From positions 558,001 through 622,000 of the forward strand of contig CAWKMN010000003.1 in the NCBI GenBank assembly GCA_963850765.1: 64,000 bases of DNA, written 5' to 3'. The notes below the pieces were generated by a model that was given only the letters and a program-made list of their open reading frames with translations, did no database searches and had not been told where the DNA came from. The position numbers were made by a program, and so were the translations under genes. Source of the stretch: CAWKMN01 sp963850765. GTDB taxonomy: Bacteria; Chloroflexota; Anaerolineae; Aggregatilineales; Aggregatilineaceae. This document shows positions 30,570-39,287 of this stretch, piece after piece (within the stretch, counting starts at the first letter, position 1; each line of letters starts with the position of its first letter).

Positions 30570-31232
30570 TTAGGGTCCAAGCAAAGATGCCAGTTGGCTG
30601 AGGCGTGAATGATGCACAATAGCTACTACCTCATCAGATGGTTGGAGGACGGTGTTTCCATGGGGAACGATTAACTGTCCTTTTCGAAGTACAGCGATGA
30701 GCGTCGATTCGGTGGGCAGATCGAGATCTTTTACCGCACGGCCCGCGGCGATTGAAGCAGGATGTACCCTTTCCTCAATGATCGAGTACTCCCCACGCCC
30801 TAGTTTGAGAAGTGTCATCATATCGCCCAAGGACATCTCTTCTAGAATGAGCTTTGATAGGATTTCTGCCTGATTCAGGGCGACGTCTACACCCATCTCC
30901 GGCGTAAAAGTCCAGGCATTCTTAGGATTATTGACACGTCCAATCACACGCGGAACACGAAATTCGAAGCGTGCCAACATGGCAATCACCAAATTAGCTT
31001 CATCCTCACCTGTTACGGCGGCAACAACCTGTGCCTGCTTAATATCAATTGATTCGAGTAACTGTGGGTCGGTGCCATCGCCTGTCACAATACACTCGGC
31101 AGGGATTTCCTCGCGGAGACGCTCCAGCACATCCGGACGCATCTCGACTACCCTGACCTTGTGTCCTTCGCTCAGGAGGGAAGAGGCAACACGCATACCG
31201 GTTTTTCCGCCACCAACGACAATCACAAACAT
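30570..31232 (-). CDS. TrkA-family K+ uptake regulatory protein (RCK), second copy in the pair
   Basis: A 220-residue protein with an N-terminal Rossmann TrkA_N/RCK domain (FVIVVGGGKTGMRVASSLL, acidic EMRPD at the end of beta-2, GDGTDPQLLESI) and a C-terminal TrkA_C domain (about 135-220, ending LQPSDEVVAIVHHS). These subunits bind NAD(H) or ATP and gate K+ channels or transporters such as TrkH/KtrB. No TrkH/KtrB membrane partner is in the window, so it may control the adjacent permease or a pump elsewhere. It starts 1 base after the preceding trkA-like gene in what appears to be an operon. It is the last gene of the island. Confidence 0.88.
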   Translation of the reverse strand: MFVIVVGGGKTGMRVASSLLSEGHKVRVVEMRPDVLERLREEIPAECIVTGDGTDPQLLESIDIKQAQVVAAVTGEDEANLVIAMLARFEFRVPRVIGRVNNPKNAWTFTPEMGVDVALNQAEILSKLILEEMSLGDMMTLLKLGRGEYSIIEERVHPASIAAGRAVKDLDLPTESTLIAVLRKGQLIVPHGNTVLQPSDEVVAIVHHSRLSQLASLLGP

Positions 31233-31233
31233 C

Positions 31234-31884
31234 TTAGTGACCCCCTAATAGTACCTCGACCCGCTCCATCGCCGTAGCGAGTACTGCAAGGTGTAAAATA
31301 TCTCTTGCCTGTAATTCTGTGCCACTCGTCGGCATGAGAGCCATCTCGCCGCGTGTGATAGCAACAACATTGATCTCGCCCGGTACAGTCAAATCGCGCA
31401 CCATACGCCCGGCAAATGTGATGGGGAGTTCGACGACAATTAACGCGACTTCTCCATTGCCAAATGTCATGACAGGTGCTAGGTCTTTATGGGTGAGAAG
31501 TTCACTGATGCGCTGTGCGCCCCAATGCGCCGGAGAGATGGTAATCAGCCCTAAACGCTGGTAAACCTCAACCTTGTGTGGATCTTGTAGGCGAGCAACT
31601 ACACGCGGCACCCGGAACACATTATGAGCGATCCGGGCGGCGACAATATTGGCATTGTCGGATCGGCTGGTGGCGGCGAAGGTTTCAGCTTCTTCGATCC
31701 CGGCTTTCAGCAGCACATCGCGGTCAAAACCGACACCACGTACTGTCTGGCAGCGGGGGTGTGCGGGGAGGCGTGCCAGTGACGCCGCGTTTGGGTCGAT
31801 GACGACGACGTGATGGCCCTGATCCAGCATCAGCAGTGCAAGCTGCTCCCCTGTGCGGCCACATCCCATAATCACCACGTTCAT
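31234..31884 (-). CDS. TrkA-family K+ uptake regulatory protein (RCK), first copy
   Basis: A 216-residue protein: TrkA_N domain with NVVIMGCGRTGEQLALLML, IDPNAASL and GVGFDRDVLLKAGI, then a TrkA_C domain (VIVVELPITFAGRMVRDLTV and a DILHLAV ending). It overlaps the preceding ATPase gene by 4 bases and is followed after 1 base by a second TrkA-like gene. The arrangement of two single-domain TrkA-like proteins resembles the paired CeoB/CeoC proteins of actinobacteria. They may form a heteromeric RCK ring. The regulated transporter is not identified. Confidence 0.88.
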   Translation of the reverse strand: MNVVIMGCGRTGEQLALLMLDQGHHVVVIDPNAASLARLPAHPRCQTVRGVGFDRDVLLKAGIEEAETFAATSRSDNANIVAARIAHNVFRVPRVVARLQDPHKVEVYQRLGLITISPAHWGAQRISELLTHKDLAPVMTFGNGEVALIVVELPITFAGRMVRDLTVPGEINVVAITRGEMALMPTSGTELQARDILHLAVLATAMERVEVLLGGH

Positions 31885-34688
31885 TCGAGAGTTCTCCCTT
31901 GATACAATATATCTGCCTCCGAGTTATGACGAGCGACAACACTTTTGCGCAGTCGATCAAGGAGATAGAGCACTGGCCCAAACGTGACCAGGCTCAACCA
32001 GGCAATCGGAGGTAGTGACACGAATCCAAACAGCGCTGCCAGAGGTTGGATATAGATCAGCGCCAGCACGAGTAAGATCTCGAAAGTAATTCCTGCCAGC
32101 AGAAAGGGATTGCTGAACCAGCCGAGATAATGTACTCCAGATGTTTCCCGCCGACAGGTGAAGGCGTTGCCAATCTGCGCCATGACCACACCTGCGAAAA
32201 ATACTGTTGTTGCTAAAACATATACCTGATCCGCTGAATTCGCCAGAGCGCCGGGGAGAATAAGCCAGTCGGGGCGCGGAAGGCCCGGCACATTGAGATA
32301 TCCGCCGGCGAAGTACACCACGCCAAACGCCATGTAGCACAACACGGTTTCGATCCCCCCAAGCCACAGAGAGCGGACCACCAGGCCGCGATCCAGCAGG
32401 CGACGTGACCGAGCGCGAGGCAAGCGGCCCATCACGTCTGGCTCTGGACGTTCGGCTCCCAATGCTGAGGCGGCCAGGAGGTCCGTACCGAGGTCAATCG
32501 CCAGAATCTGTGCCACCGTGAGGGCGAGCGGGAGATGCAGCAGCGCCGTCAGCACAAACGGCATGATCTCCGGGACATTGCTCGCCAGGATATAGGTGAT
32601 AAACTTGCGGATGTTCTCGAAGATAGCACGTCCCTCCTCGATGGCACTGGCTAAGGCCGCAAAGTTATCGTTCGTCAGGATGATATCCGCTGCTTCGCGG
32701 GCCACGTCTGTGCCGACACGACCCATCGCCGCCCCAATATCGGCTTTGTGCAGGGCTGGGGCATCGTTCACACCGTCGCCGATCACAGCTACGACATCTC
32801 CGAGGCTCTGGAATGCCGCGACCACCCGCAGCTTATGTTCCGGGGCGACACGGGCAAAAATTACTTCATCTGACAGCGCATCACACAGCTCAGCATCGGA
32901 CATGGTATCCAGATCAGCACCCGTCAGAATACGCGGCCTATCCGTCTGCAACATACCGAGACGTCGGGCCATCGATTCCGCTGTCAGGCCGTAATCACCT
33001 GTGATCATCACCACGCGGATGCCTGCTTCATGGAAAGTCTGCATCGCAGTAGCGACTTCTTTCCGAGGTGGGTCCATCATGGCCGCGAGACCGAGGAACG
33101 TCAGGTCACGCTCAACGCTCTCTGACGTATAGGGGCCCTCACGCGGCGGCAGTTCGCGGCGGGCAAGCGCTAACACCCGCAGTTCCTGCCGGGCAAAATG
33201 ATCGTTGGCCGCCATAATTTGTTCAGTGTGGTGCTCATCAAGCGGATGCACTTCGCCATCGATCAACACATGGCTGCATCGTACCAGAACGTCCCACGGT
33301 GCGCCTTTCACAAAGGCAATCTCGCCATGCCCGTTGAGATGGATAGTACTCATGCGCTTCCGCGTCGCATCAAAGGGAAGCTCGTGAACCCGGGGATAGA
33401 TTGTAGTCAGCGCTTTTTCGTCCAGATTTGCCTTGAGTGCGCAGACACGCAGGGCGGCTTCTGTCTGGTCACCCAGTGATGACCAGCGCGGACGATCCAC
33501 AGAGGGAGGCAGCAACCGTGCGTTATTGCATAACATGGCCGCTGTGAGCGTAGTTTCCAGGTCACTTTCCAGCGGCATCCTATCTGTGACAGAGTTAAAA
33601 GTGCCTTCTGGTTCGTAACCTTCCCCAGAAACGCGTATCCGCCGACCGGCAACCCACAGGTGACGCACAGTCATCTGGTTGTGGGTTAGTGTTCCGCTCT
33701 TATCCGTGCATATAACGGAGACTCTGCCAAGTGTCTCGGCAGTTGCCAGTTTTTTGACCAGAACGCCACGCCTTGCCAGACGTTGCACAGCGATAGCGAG
33801 CGAGAAAGTCAGCGTTGGGCGCAGTCCCTCTGGCATCATAGCGACAAGAATACCAATGGCGAGTAAAAATGCCTCGGTATGGGCAATGCCAACATCGGTA
33901 ATTCCTATACCGAAGACGATTAACCCGATAACGAAGGCTATAATCGATAGGATGCGGGTCAGCCGAGCAATCTCCTGTTGGAGAGGACTGGGCAGGTCTT
34001 CCACGACTTGGGTCAACTGCGCGACGCGGCCAATTTGAGTGAACGTCCCTGTGGCGAACACGACGGCTCGCCCTGTCCCCGAAACCACCGACGAGCCAGC
34101 AAATACGAGGTTGGGCCGCTCTAGCTCTGTCAACCCCTCTCGCAGCGAGGACTGCTCCGTCTTGGTGGATGCCAACGCTTCACCTGTCAGCGCGGCCTGA
34201 TTGACCCGTAAACCATACTGCTCTACCACGCGGGCATCAGCCGCAATGTTGTCGCCTTGCGCTAATAACAAGACGTCACCTGGCACCACTTGATCCGCCG
34301 GGATCAGCGCTTCCTGCCCATCTCGCACAATACGGCTGTAGCTGGGCAGAAGGGTGGAGAGTATCCCCACGGCCTGCTGTGCACGGTGTTCCTGCCAGAA
34401 TGAAAACCCGGCATTCATCAGGACGACCAACCAGATGACCCAGGGCAGGGTTGGATGGCCGATCAGCAAGGCGAGCAGACCTGCACTCCATAGAAGCAGA
34501 GCTATTGGGTGCACGATATGTGTCAGGAGTTTGCGCCAGAGTGTCGGTTGAGGCGGTTCTGGAAGCGCATTTAGCCCATAGAGATGCAGCCGCGTTTCAG
34601 CCTCACCAGAGGATAGCCCCCCCGGTGAGGTATCAAGTGCGGCATGGACTTCGCCAGGGCGAAGCGTATGGACAGTGGCTGCTCTCAT
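31881..34688 (-). CDS. Cation-transporting P-type ATPase, Na,K-ATPase-like (type II)
   Basis: A 935-residue E1-E2 ATPase. The M4 motif PEGLRPTLTFSLAIAVQRLA and the M5-M6 region NVPEIMPFVLTALLHLPLAL followed by ILAIDLGTDLLAA closely follow the type IIC (Na,K/H,K) pattern (compare NIPEITPF and ILCIDLGTD in animal pumps). Actuator TGEA, KGAP in the nucleotide domain and GDGVNDAPALHKADIG are present. The phosphorylation motif is DKSGTLT rather than the usual DKTGTLT. It most likely moves Na+, K+ or Ca2+ across the membrane; Na+/K+ fits the surroundings. It overlaps the trkA-like gene downstream by 4 bases and follows the permease gene by 15 bases. Confidence 0.88.
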   Translation of the reverse strand: MRAATVHTLRPGEVHAALDTSPGGLSSGEAETRLHLYGLNALPEPPQPTLWRKLLTHIVHPIALLLWSAGLLALLIGHPTLPWVIWLVVLMNAGFSFWQEHRAQQAVGILSTLLPSYSRIVRDGQEALIPADQVVPGDVLLLAQGDNIAADARVVEQYGLRVNQAALTGEALASTKTEQSSLREGLTELERPNLVFAGSSVVSGTGRAVVFATGTFTQIGRVAQLTQVVEDLPSPLQQEIARLTRILSIIAFVIGLIVFGIGITDVGIAHTEAFLLAIGILVAMMPEGLRPTLTFSLAIAVQRLARRGVLVKKLATAETLGRVSVICTDKSGTLTHNQMTVRHLWVAGRRIRVSGEGYEPEGTFNSVTDRMPLESDLETTLTAAMLCNNARLLPPSVDRPRWSSLGDQTEAALRVCALKANLDEKALTTIYPRVHELPFDATRKRMSTIHLNGHGEIAFVKGAPWDVLVRCSHVLIDGEVHPLDEHHTEQIMAANDHFARQELRVLALARRELPPREGPYTSESVERDLTFLGLAAMMDPPRKEVATAMQTFHEAGIRVVMITGDYGLTAESMARRLGMLQTDRPRILTGADLDTMSDAELCDALSDEVIFARVAPEHKLRVVAAFQSLGDVVAVIGDGVNDAPALHKADIGAAMGRVGTDVAREAADIILTNDNFAALASAIEEGRAIFENIRKFITYILASNVPEIMPFVLTALLHLPLALTVAQILAIDLGTDLLAASALGAERPEPDVMGRLPRARSRRLLDRGLVVRSLWLGGIETVLCYMAFGVVYFAGGYLNVPGLPRPDWLILPGALANSADQVYVLATTVFFAGVVMAQIGNAFTCRRETSGVHYLGWFSNPFLLAGITFEILLVLALIYIQPLAALFGFVSLPPIAWLSLVTFGPVLYLLDRLRKSVVARHNSEADILYQGRTLE

Positions 34689-34703
34689 AGTCGGAATGCT
34701 GCA

Positions 34704-36548
34704 TCAATCAGATTTGGGCACGTCATCTTCTCTTTGCGATGGCGTTTCCGGGCTGGTTGGATTGGGGGCAGGCGCGGCCTGTTGGTTCTCCGTCAGATAC
34801 TGTTCGAGAAAAGACGGCGCATCAGGATGATCAACGTGAAGTGCATGGTCATAAGTGCCTGCCTCAACCGGTCGCTCATATCGGACGGGACGGCGAATGC
34901 CAAACAATTCAAAGAAACGGGCAATACCAACCAATAACGCGTAGCGGTACTCCTGCATCTTGAGTGCTTGCCACTCGACGATGGACCCCATTCCTCCCTG
35001 TACGCGAGCTTTCTCACGGACGATACGGTGAATCGCACGGGGATCGCGGTAGCCCAGCGGTGAGATCAGCACCAGATGGGCACATATAAAGAGGGTGGTG
35101 AATGTGATGATGCGTATCCAGCCGCCTTCCTCCCACTTGCCGAAGATCTGGCCGAAGAACACAATGGCAGAGAGCATTGCAGAGAAGCCAGCAGCTCTCG
35201 CACCCCACGTGCGTTTACGACCTGTGTAGTGGCTCAAGATGTGCCTGCGAATTGCCAGCCCCATCGCGGTAATTGGTAGGAAAACGCCAATCGTGTAAAA
35301 AGGAATCGCATGAGTTGTCTGCCCCTTGACCAGAAGCATAATGATCACAGCGGCGATAAATGTAAACGTCACAGAGCGAGTGAAGGTGCCTCGTGAATCG
35401 CGGCGGACAATGAACTCTGGAATTTCGCCTATGGCGACATCACGCCACTCGGTTGCCTGCGCATCTTGTAAGGCAGTCATAGAAGCTGCAGACAGCATCA
35501 TCACTGCCAAAATCTGGTAAGCCCAGAATAGGATGATCCCACCTGGGATTTCCTTGAACCCGATATAGGCCAGATTACCGACCAGTGTGCGACCAAAGTC
35601 TCCATCAAAGACGTTGAAGCGCAAGGCAAAAGCAGTCAGGAAAAAGGTGGTCAATCCGCCATAGAACAGAAACGAGGTCTGCACAAAGCGACCAATCCCC
35701 GACTTGCCGCTGTAAAAATTCCACACCCCCATTAGACGCGGGAACCGTTTTTTACCCCATTTTACAATATCTGCATCTTCGTTTTTGAAGAACTGAACAC
35801 CATTCGATATTGCTTCCAATCCAGTAAGGGCAACCATGCCTTTCATAGAAGCCGTGAGTAAGTGGAACGCCGCTTTCCAAAATGAAACGTGTGGCGGGAT
35901 TTCCTCGACTGCTTTAGCAGGCACATCGCCTAAATGAGCAATAATGAGGCCGATCAACATTGTCAGCGTCATCAGGACAAACACGGCGATTAATGTAAAG
36001 ACGACTTTGGCAGACTCGCCGCGCCCTCGAATAGTGAGATACCACGTAACACCCGCCAGCACCGCACCGAGCAAAAAGTGGTATACCCAGTTGTGCCCAT
36101 ACAAACCCAGAATTGATAACAACTGATCGCCGCCGGATAGAGCGGAGACCGTGATAGTCAGGATGTAATCTTCAACAAGGGTGATTGCCACAATAAGGCT
36201 GATAGTCGGCCACAGGTAGCGCATGGAAGCCGTGTACGATCCGCCTCCCTCATTGAAGGGGCCAAGCGAGTACATGTAGAGACCACCGAAGACCATATTG
36301 ACCAATGCAATGACCCCAGCGGTCAGATATCCGTACTTCTGGAGATCATAAGGATGCAAGACATGCAGCATTTCACCCGTAGCGTAATAGTAGGAGGTGA
36401 AGTAGTCCACACCAAACAGCGCCACTGCCGCCAGGAGGCCAATCTGACCTGGGCCGTGAACATGTTCATCCCCCGATTTTTCTCTTGGGGCAGCCCTCCA
36501 GGCGAGAAATGCGAACACCGCCAGAAGTAGAATTGAGATGATAGACAT
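34704..36548 (-). CDS. APC-superfamily permease, KimA/KUP-like, probable K+ importer
   Basis: A 614-residue membrane protein with about twelve helices and a soluble C-terminal part of about 120 residues. Visible features are GVDYFTSYYYATGEML at helix 1, NEGGGSYTASMRYLWP, and ALTGLEAISNGVQFF at about residue 245. Length and helix-1 sequence suit the KimA type (about 600 residues, proton-coupled K+ uptake) better than ordinary amino-acid permeases of about 450 residues. The potassium context supports that reading, but the substrate is inferred. The gene lies between an uncharacterised gene and the P-type ATPase on the same strand with short gaps, as part of one operon. Confidence 0.7.
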   Translation of the reverse strand: MSIISILLLAVFAFLAWRAAPREKSGDEHVHGPGQIGLLAAVALFGVDYFTSYYYATGEMLHVLHPYDLQKYGYLTAGVIALVNMVFGGLYMYSLGPFNEGGGSYTASMRYLWPTISLIVAITLVEDYILTITVSALSGGDQLLSILGLYGHNWVYHFLLGAVLAGVTWYLTIRGRGESAKVVFTLIAVFVLMTLTMLIGLIIAHLGDVPAKAVEEIPPHVSFWKAAFHLLTASMKGMVALTGLEAISNGVQFFKNEDADIVKWGKKRFPRLMGVWNFYSGKSGIGRFVQTSFLFYGGLTTFFLTAFALRFNVFDGDFGRTLVGNLAYIGFKEIPGGIILFWAYQILAVMMLSAASMTALQDAQATEWRDVAIGEIPEFIVRRDSRGTFTRSVTFTFIAAVIIMLLVKGQTTHAIPFYTIGVFLPITAMGLAIRRHILSHYTGRKRTWGARAAGFSAMLSAIVFFGQIFGKWEEGGWIRIITFTTLFICAHLVLISPLGYRDPRAIHRIVREKARVQGGMGSIVEWQALKMQEYRYALLVGIARFFELFGIRRPVRYERPVEAGTYDHALHVDHPDAPSFLEQYLTENQQAAPAPNPTSPETPSQREDDVPKSD

Positions 36549-36592
36549 TATTGTTTACCCCAAAAATCCTCTTGTTGGAATCAGGACACTTT

Positions 36593-37673
36593 TTAGCGAA
36601 TGCTTCTTGAGGCCTCTTCCAGTTCCTGTAGCTCGTTCAGCAGATATTTGCGCGTTGAGGCGCTCAGCCTTGTATCCTGGGCAACCTTGGCTTGTTCCTC
36701 ATCCACCGCGCGTACCAAAAATGCCGGAACGAACATGATCCGCCCCGCCGGGATGACGACGAAATCGTGCAGTTTCATTTGAAGCGCCTGATCGTCAAAG
36801 TAGGGCAGGCTCAGGCTCAGGCCGCGATTCAGGTCATTGGCCGCCGCCCGACGCTTGATGGTGTCGATGATCTCGCGGGTCTGGTAGAGGGCGAGTGCGC
36901 GTCCCTGGTTCACAAGCTGGCCCAGAATGCCATACCGTTTGCGCTGGTACTCCTCATCCGCCACCATGTAGGGTGCGAGTGCCACCGCTGCATGGAGCAC
37001 GATTGATGAACCGCTGCATCGACGCGACAGCCGCTTCCGCTTCCTGAACAGATCCCACTAACAGATGCCCCTCTTCATCAAATGGGACCCACTGTGGCAG
37101 GTAAAATCGCCGGGCCGCCGGAACATAGGGAACAACCAATTCACCCCGTTCTTCAGGCTTGCCTTCTTCGACAATAACGTCTGTGTCCGCTGTGATGGCG
37201 GATTGTGTCATCTCCTCATCAGGCGCCGGAAGGGTTGGGATCTCTTCACCCTCTGCGGCAACATACTTCACCGAGCGCCCAGACGGCAGCATCTCGTAGA
37301 CCATATGTATGACCGTTGCATAGCGGATCAGCCGTGCTACGGAAGCAACTGATAACTCGTCAGCGCTTTCGAGTTCTGCAAGACGCTGGCGGAGGGCAGT
37401 GCGGATATCTGTTCCCATCACACTGGTTATCAAGCCGCCCACCATCTGTTGATGGAACTGGACGGGTACCGGCGTAATCTGCCCTGAGGCATCCAGAACG
37501 ACCCGATCGGGAAGCTCGAAGCGCAGCTGGGATGTGCCATGAATTAACGCTTCTGCCAGCATCCTGGCCTGTAGTTCCAGGAAGTGCTGCAAATAGGCGG
37601 GTTGAGCTTCAAATAGAGATTTCTGCGCAAGATAGGTCTCGCGCAAGGCCTGTCCTGGATTACTCTCTTGCAT
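36593..37673 (-). CDS. Uncharacterised soluble protein of the potassium operon, one frameshift
   Basis: I do not recognise this protein. It begins at ATG 37673 (MQESNPGQALRET) with AAAGG upstream. It is rich in helices with no membrane segment: a first helical part (about 1-135), an acidic linker, then FYLPQWVPFDEEGHLLVGSV and a second helical part. The frame breaks near 37000, where MQRFIN in one frame continues as VLHAAVALAPYMVADEEYQR in the other, giving about 360 residues in total. It is the first gene after a leader with a terminator hairpin and precedes the permease by 44 bases. It could be a regulator or partner of that permease, but nothing in the sequence proves this. Confidence 0.6.
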
Positions 37674-37743
37674 TTTCAAACCTTTCCGAGTACGTTGGTG
37701 CTCCCTCCTGAAACACGGAGTGATAACCCGATCCCGCACGAAA

Positions 37744-37873
37744 AAAGCCCGACATGGGCGGGCTTATGGCTGTTGCAATTCATATCTGTCAGGACCGCAG
37801 TCCAACGCGCAGCCCAAATGCGAGCACCGATTAGGTGGTGATTATCCTATAAAGCGGATAAAAACGGTCTCAA
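37744..37873 (-). promoter_or_regulatory. Promoter and structured leader with terminator (possible attenuator)
   Basis: On the minus strand a TTGAGA (37868-37873) and a TATAGG (37846-37851) 16 bases apart may form a promoter. About 80 bases later comes a terminator hairpin, yet the coding start is 68 bases beyond it. Thus the operon has to be read through a terminator. The segment TGGGCT (37811-37816) can pair with AGCCC of the hairpin's 5' arm, so an alternative fold is possible. I could not match it to a known riboswitch. Confidence 0.4.
37745..37765 (-). terminator. Terminator hairpin in the leader of the permease/ATPase operon
   Basis: A 7-bp stem (AAGCCCG / CGGGCTT, 37745-37751 with 37759-37765) with a 7-base loop and six T at its minus-strand 3' side. 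It stands upstream of ATG 37673, not after a gene. Confidence 0.75.
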
Positions 37874-37962
37874 AAATTCCGCAATGGCCGTTAAAAATTC
37901 ATCAAGATACTTCATTCGGGGGAGTGACCTCATCTCCGATCCCAAAGGACTGTCGAACACAA

Positions 37963-37985
37963 AAATGGCCCCAACAGGGCCATTT
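37963..37985 (-). terminator. Terminator after the universal stress protein gene (bidirectional)
   Basis: A perfect 9-bp stem (AAATGGCCC at 37963-37971, complement at 37977-37985), a 5-base loop and T runs on both strands. It lies 15 bases past the UspA-like stop and closes the kdp half of the island. Confidence 0.85.
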
Positions 37986-37999
37986 GTTTTTTTCTATGG

Positions 38000-38488
38000 T
38001 TAGTTATTTGAAGCAGTATCAAAAAAGGCTGGGATAGGAGGCGAAGGCTTCCAGTCTGGGGGAGTGCCCCGATAGTCCAACATATAGAGTTGGCGCTGGC
38101 GCGTCTCTAGAGATCGCCGTAGAACCCTGGTTTGCCAGGCGCGCCTAAATGGAATGAGGCTGTGAGGAACCTGGACAAAGACGATTTGAGCATCTACCGC
38201 GTCAGCAGCATCGATAATCCCCTGAAGCGATGACACGACCTGCAAGACACAGGTTTGGACCTCGATCCCACAGCTTTCAATAACTTTCTCATAGCCTCTG
38301 AGCGCCTGCTGGTCTTTATCAGTGAAGTTCATATATCCCAGATCGGTTCCTAACCAACTCGGATGAGAGACTGGAATCAGCTTGAGCATTACGATGTGTC
38401 CCTGGCTGCTGCGGGCCAGAGCGCAAGCGAGGTGCAAAGCAGCCAGGGTTTGGGTGTGGTCTGTGACTTGAACCATGATAGTAGACAT
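38000..38488 (-). CDS. Universal stress protein (UspA) family
   Basis: A 162-residue single-domain protein: IMVQVTDHTQTLAALHLACALA at the start, GIIDAADAVDAQIVFVQVPHS in the middle. The usual ATP-binding GSxG(S/T) near the C-terminus is not evident (the region reads RRAWQTRVLRRSL), so ATP binding is uncertain. It follows a KdpE-like regulator and a KdpD-like kinase that lacks its own USP domain. It could therefore supply that domain in trans, as full-length KdpD contains a USP domain. A terminator follows. Confidence 0.8.
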   Translation of the reverse strand: MSTIMVQVTDHTQTLAALHLACALARSSQGHIVMLKLIPVSHPSWLGTDLGYMNFTDKDQQALRGYEKVIESCGIEVQTCVLQVVSSLQGIIDAADAVDAQIVFVQVPHSLIPFRRAWQTRVLRRSLETRQRQLYMLDYRGTPPDWKPSPPIPAFFDTASNN

Positions 38489-38597
38489 GGTTGTTTCATC
38501 TTTCTTTGCTCGAACGAACCTTCTACATGAATCTTATCGCGAGGTTCGTCAGGATAGGCTCAAAGAAAGACGATTTCGCATCAATTCCCCGTTAAGA

Positions 38598-39287
38598 TCA
38601 CTCGATATCGACAAATCGATAGCCCACACCCGGCTCATTGATGATATAGCGAATATTGCGGGCCGGGTTTTCTCGAAGCTTTTTGCGAATCTGGTTCACA
38701 AACACGCGCACATAATTATCCATTTGGGCATAATCTGGCCCCCAAACTTGGTTCAGAAGCATCTTGTGAGTCATGACTTTGCCCGAATGGGTCGCTAACA
38801 GCCGCAGCAGTTCGTATTCTTTTGGCGTCAAATGCACTTCTTCACCTTCCACCGTCACCCGACGGTTGACGAGATCGATCCATAAATCGCCCGCCCGGAT
38901 TTCGGTTGGGCCAGATGTTTCGGTGGAGGTGCGACGCAGCACAGCCTGAATGCGGGCGCGCAGTTCCTCCATGCCAAAGGGTTTGACGATGTAATCATCT
39001 GCCCCAGCATCCAAGGCATCCACCTTGGTTTTTTCGTCGCCCCGAACAGAAAGCATAATGATGGGAACCTTGCTCCACTCTCGAATCTGAGCACACACCT
39101 CAAGCCCATCGGGAGAACTGCCCAGCGTGATATCGAGAATGATCATGTCCAGCTTCTTATGCGCCGCCAGGGTGAGCGCCTCAGAACCATTGGCAGCGGT
39201 AATGACTTCAAAGCCATACCCTGTCAGCCCTGTTTTCAACAGCCGACAAATCTGCTGTTCATCATCGACTACAAGAATATTCATCAT
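38598..39287 (-). CDS. KdpE-like OmpR/PhoB response regulator, second pair
   Basis: A 229-residue protein. The receiver domain (1-120) has DDE, the phospho-acceptor Asp in MIILDITLG, and KPFG. A winged-helix DNA-binding domain follows (about 130-229, VHLTPKEYELLRLLATH, ending GVGYRF). It resembles KdpE. Its start overlaps the stop of the truncated KdpD-like kinase by 4 bases, so it is coupled to it and is the likely partner. Its targets are probably K+ genes, by position. Confidence 0.9.
   Translation of the reverse strand: MMNILVVDDEQQICRLLKTGLTGYGFEVITAANGSEALTLAAHKKLDMIILDITLGSSPDGLEVCAQIREWSKVPIIMLSVRGDEKTKVDALDAGADDYIVKPFGMEELRARIQAVLRRTSTETSGPTEIRAGDLWIDLVNRRVTVEGEEVHLTPKEYELLRLLATHSGKVMTHKMLLNQVWGPDYAQMDNYVRVFVNQIRKKLRENPARNIRYIINEPGVGYRFVDIE

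Noticed and set aside
37880..37960. A fluoride- or c-di-AMP-riboswitch-like stretch (GGAGATGAGGTCACTCC, later CTTGATGA) on the minus strand
   Set aside because: The first hairpin resembles the fluoride element, but the 3' strand of its pseudoknot (complement of GAGGTC) is missing, and ydaO consensus blocks are absent.
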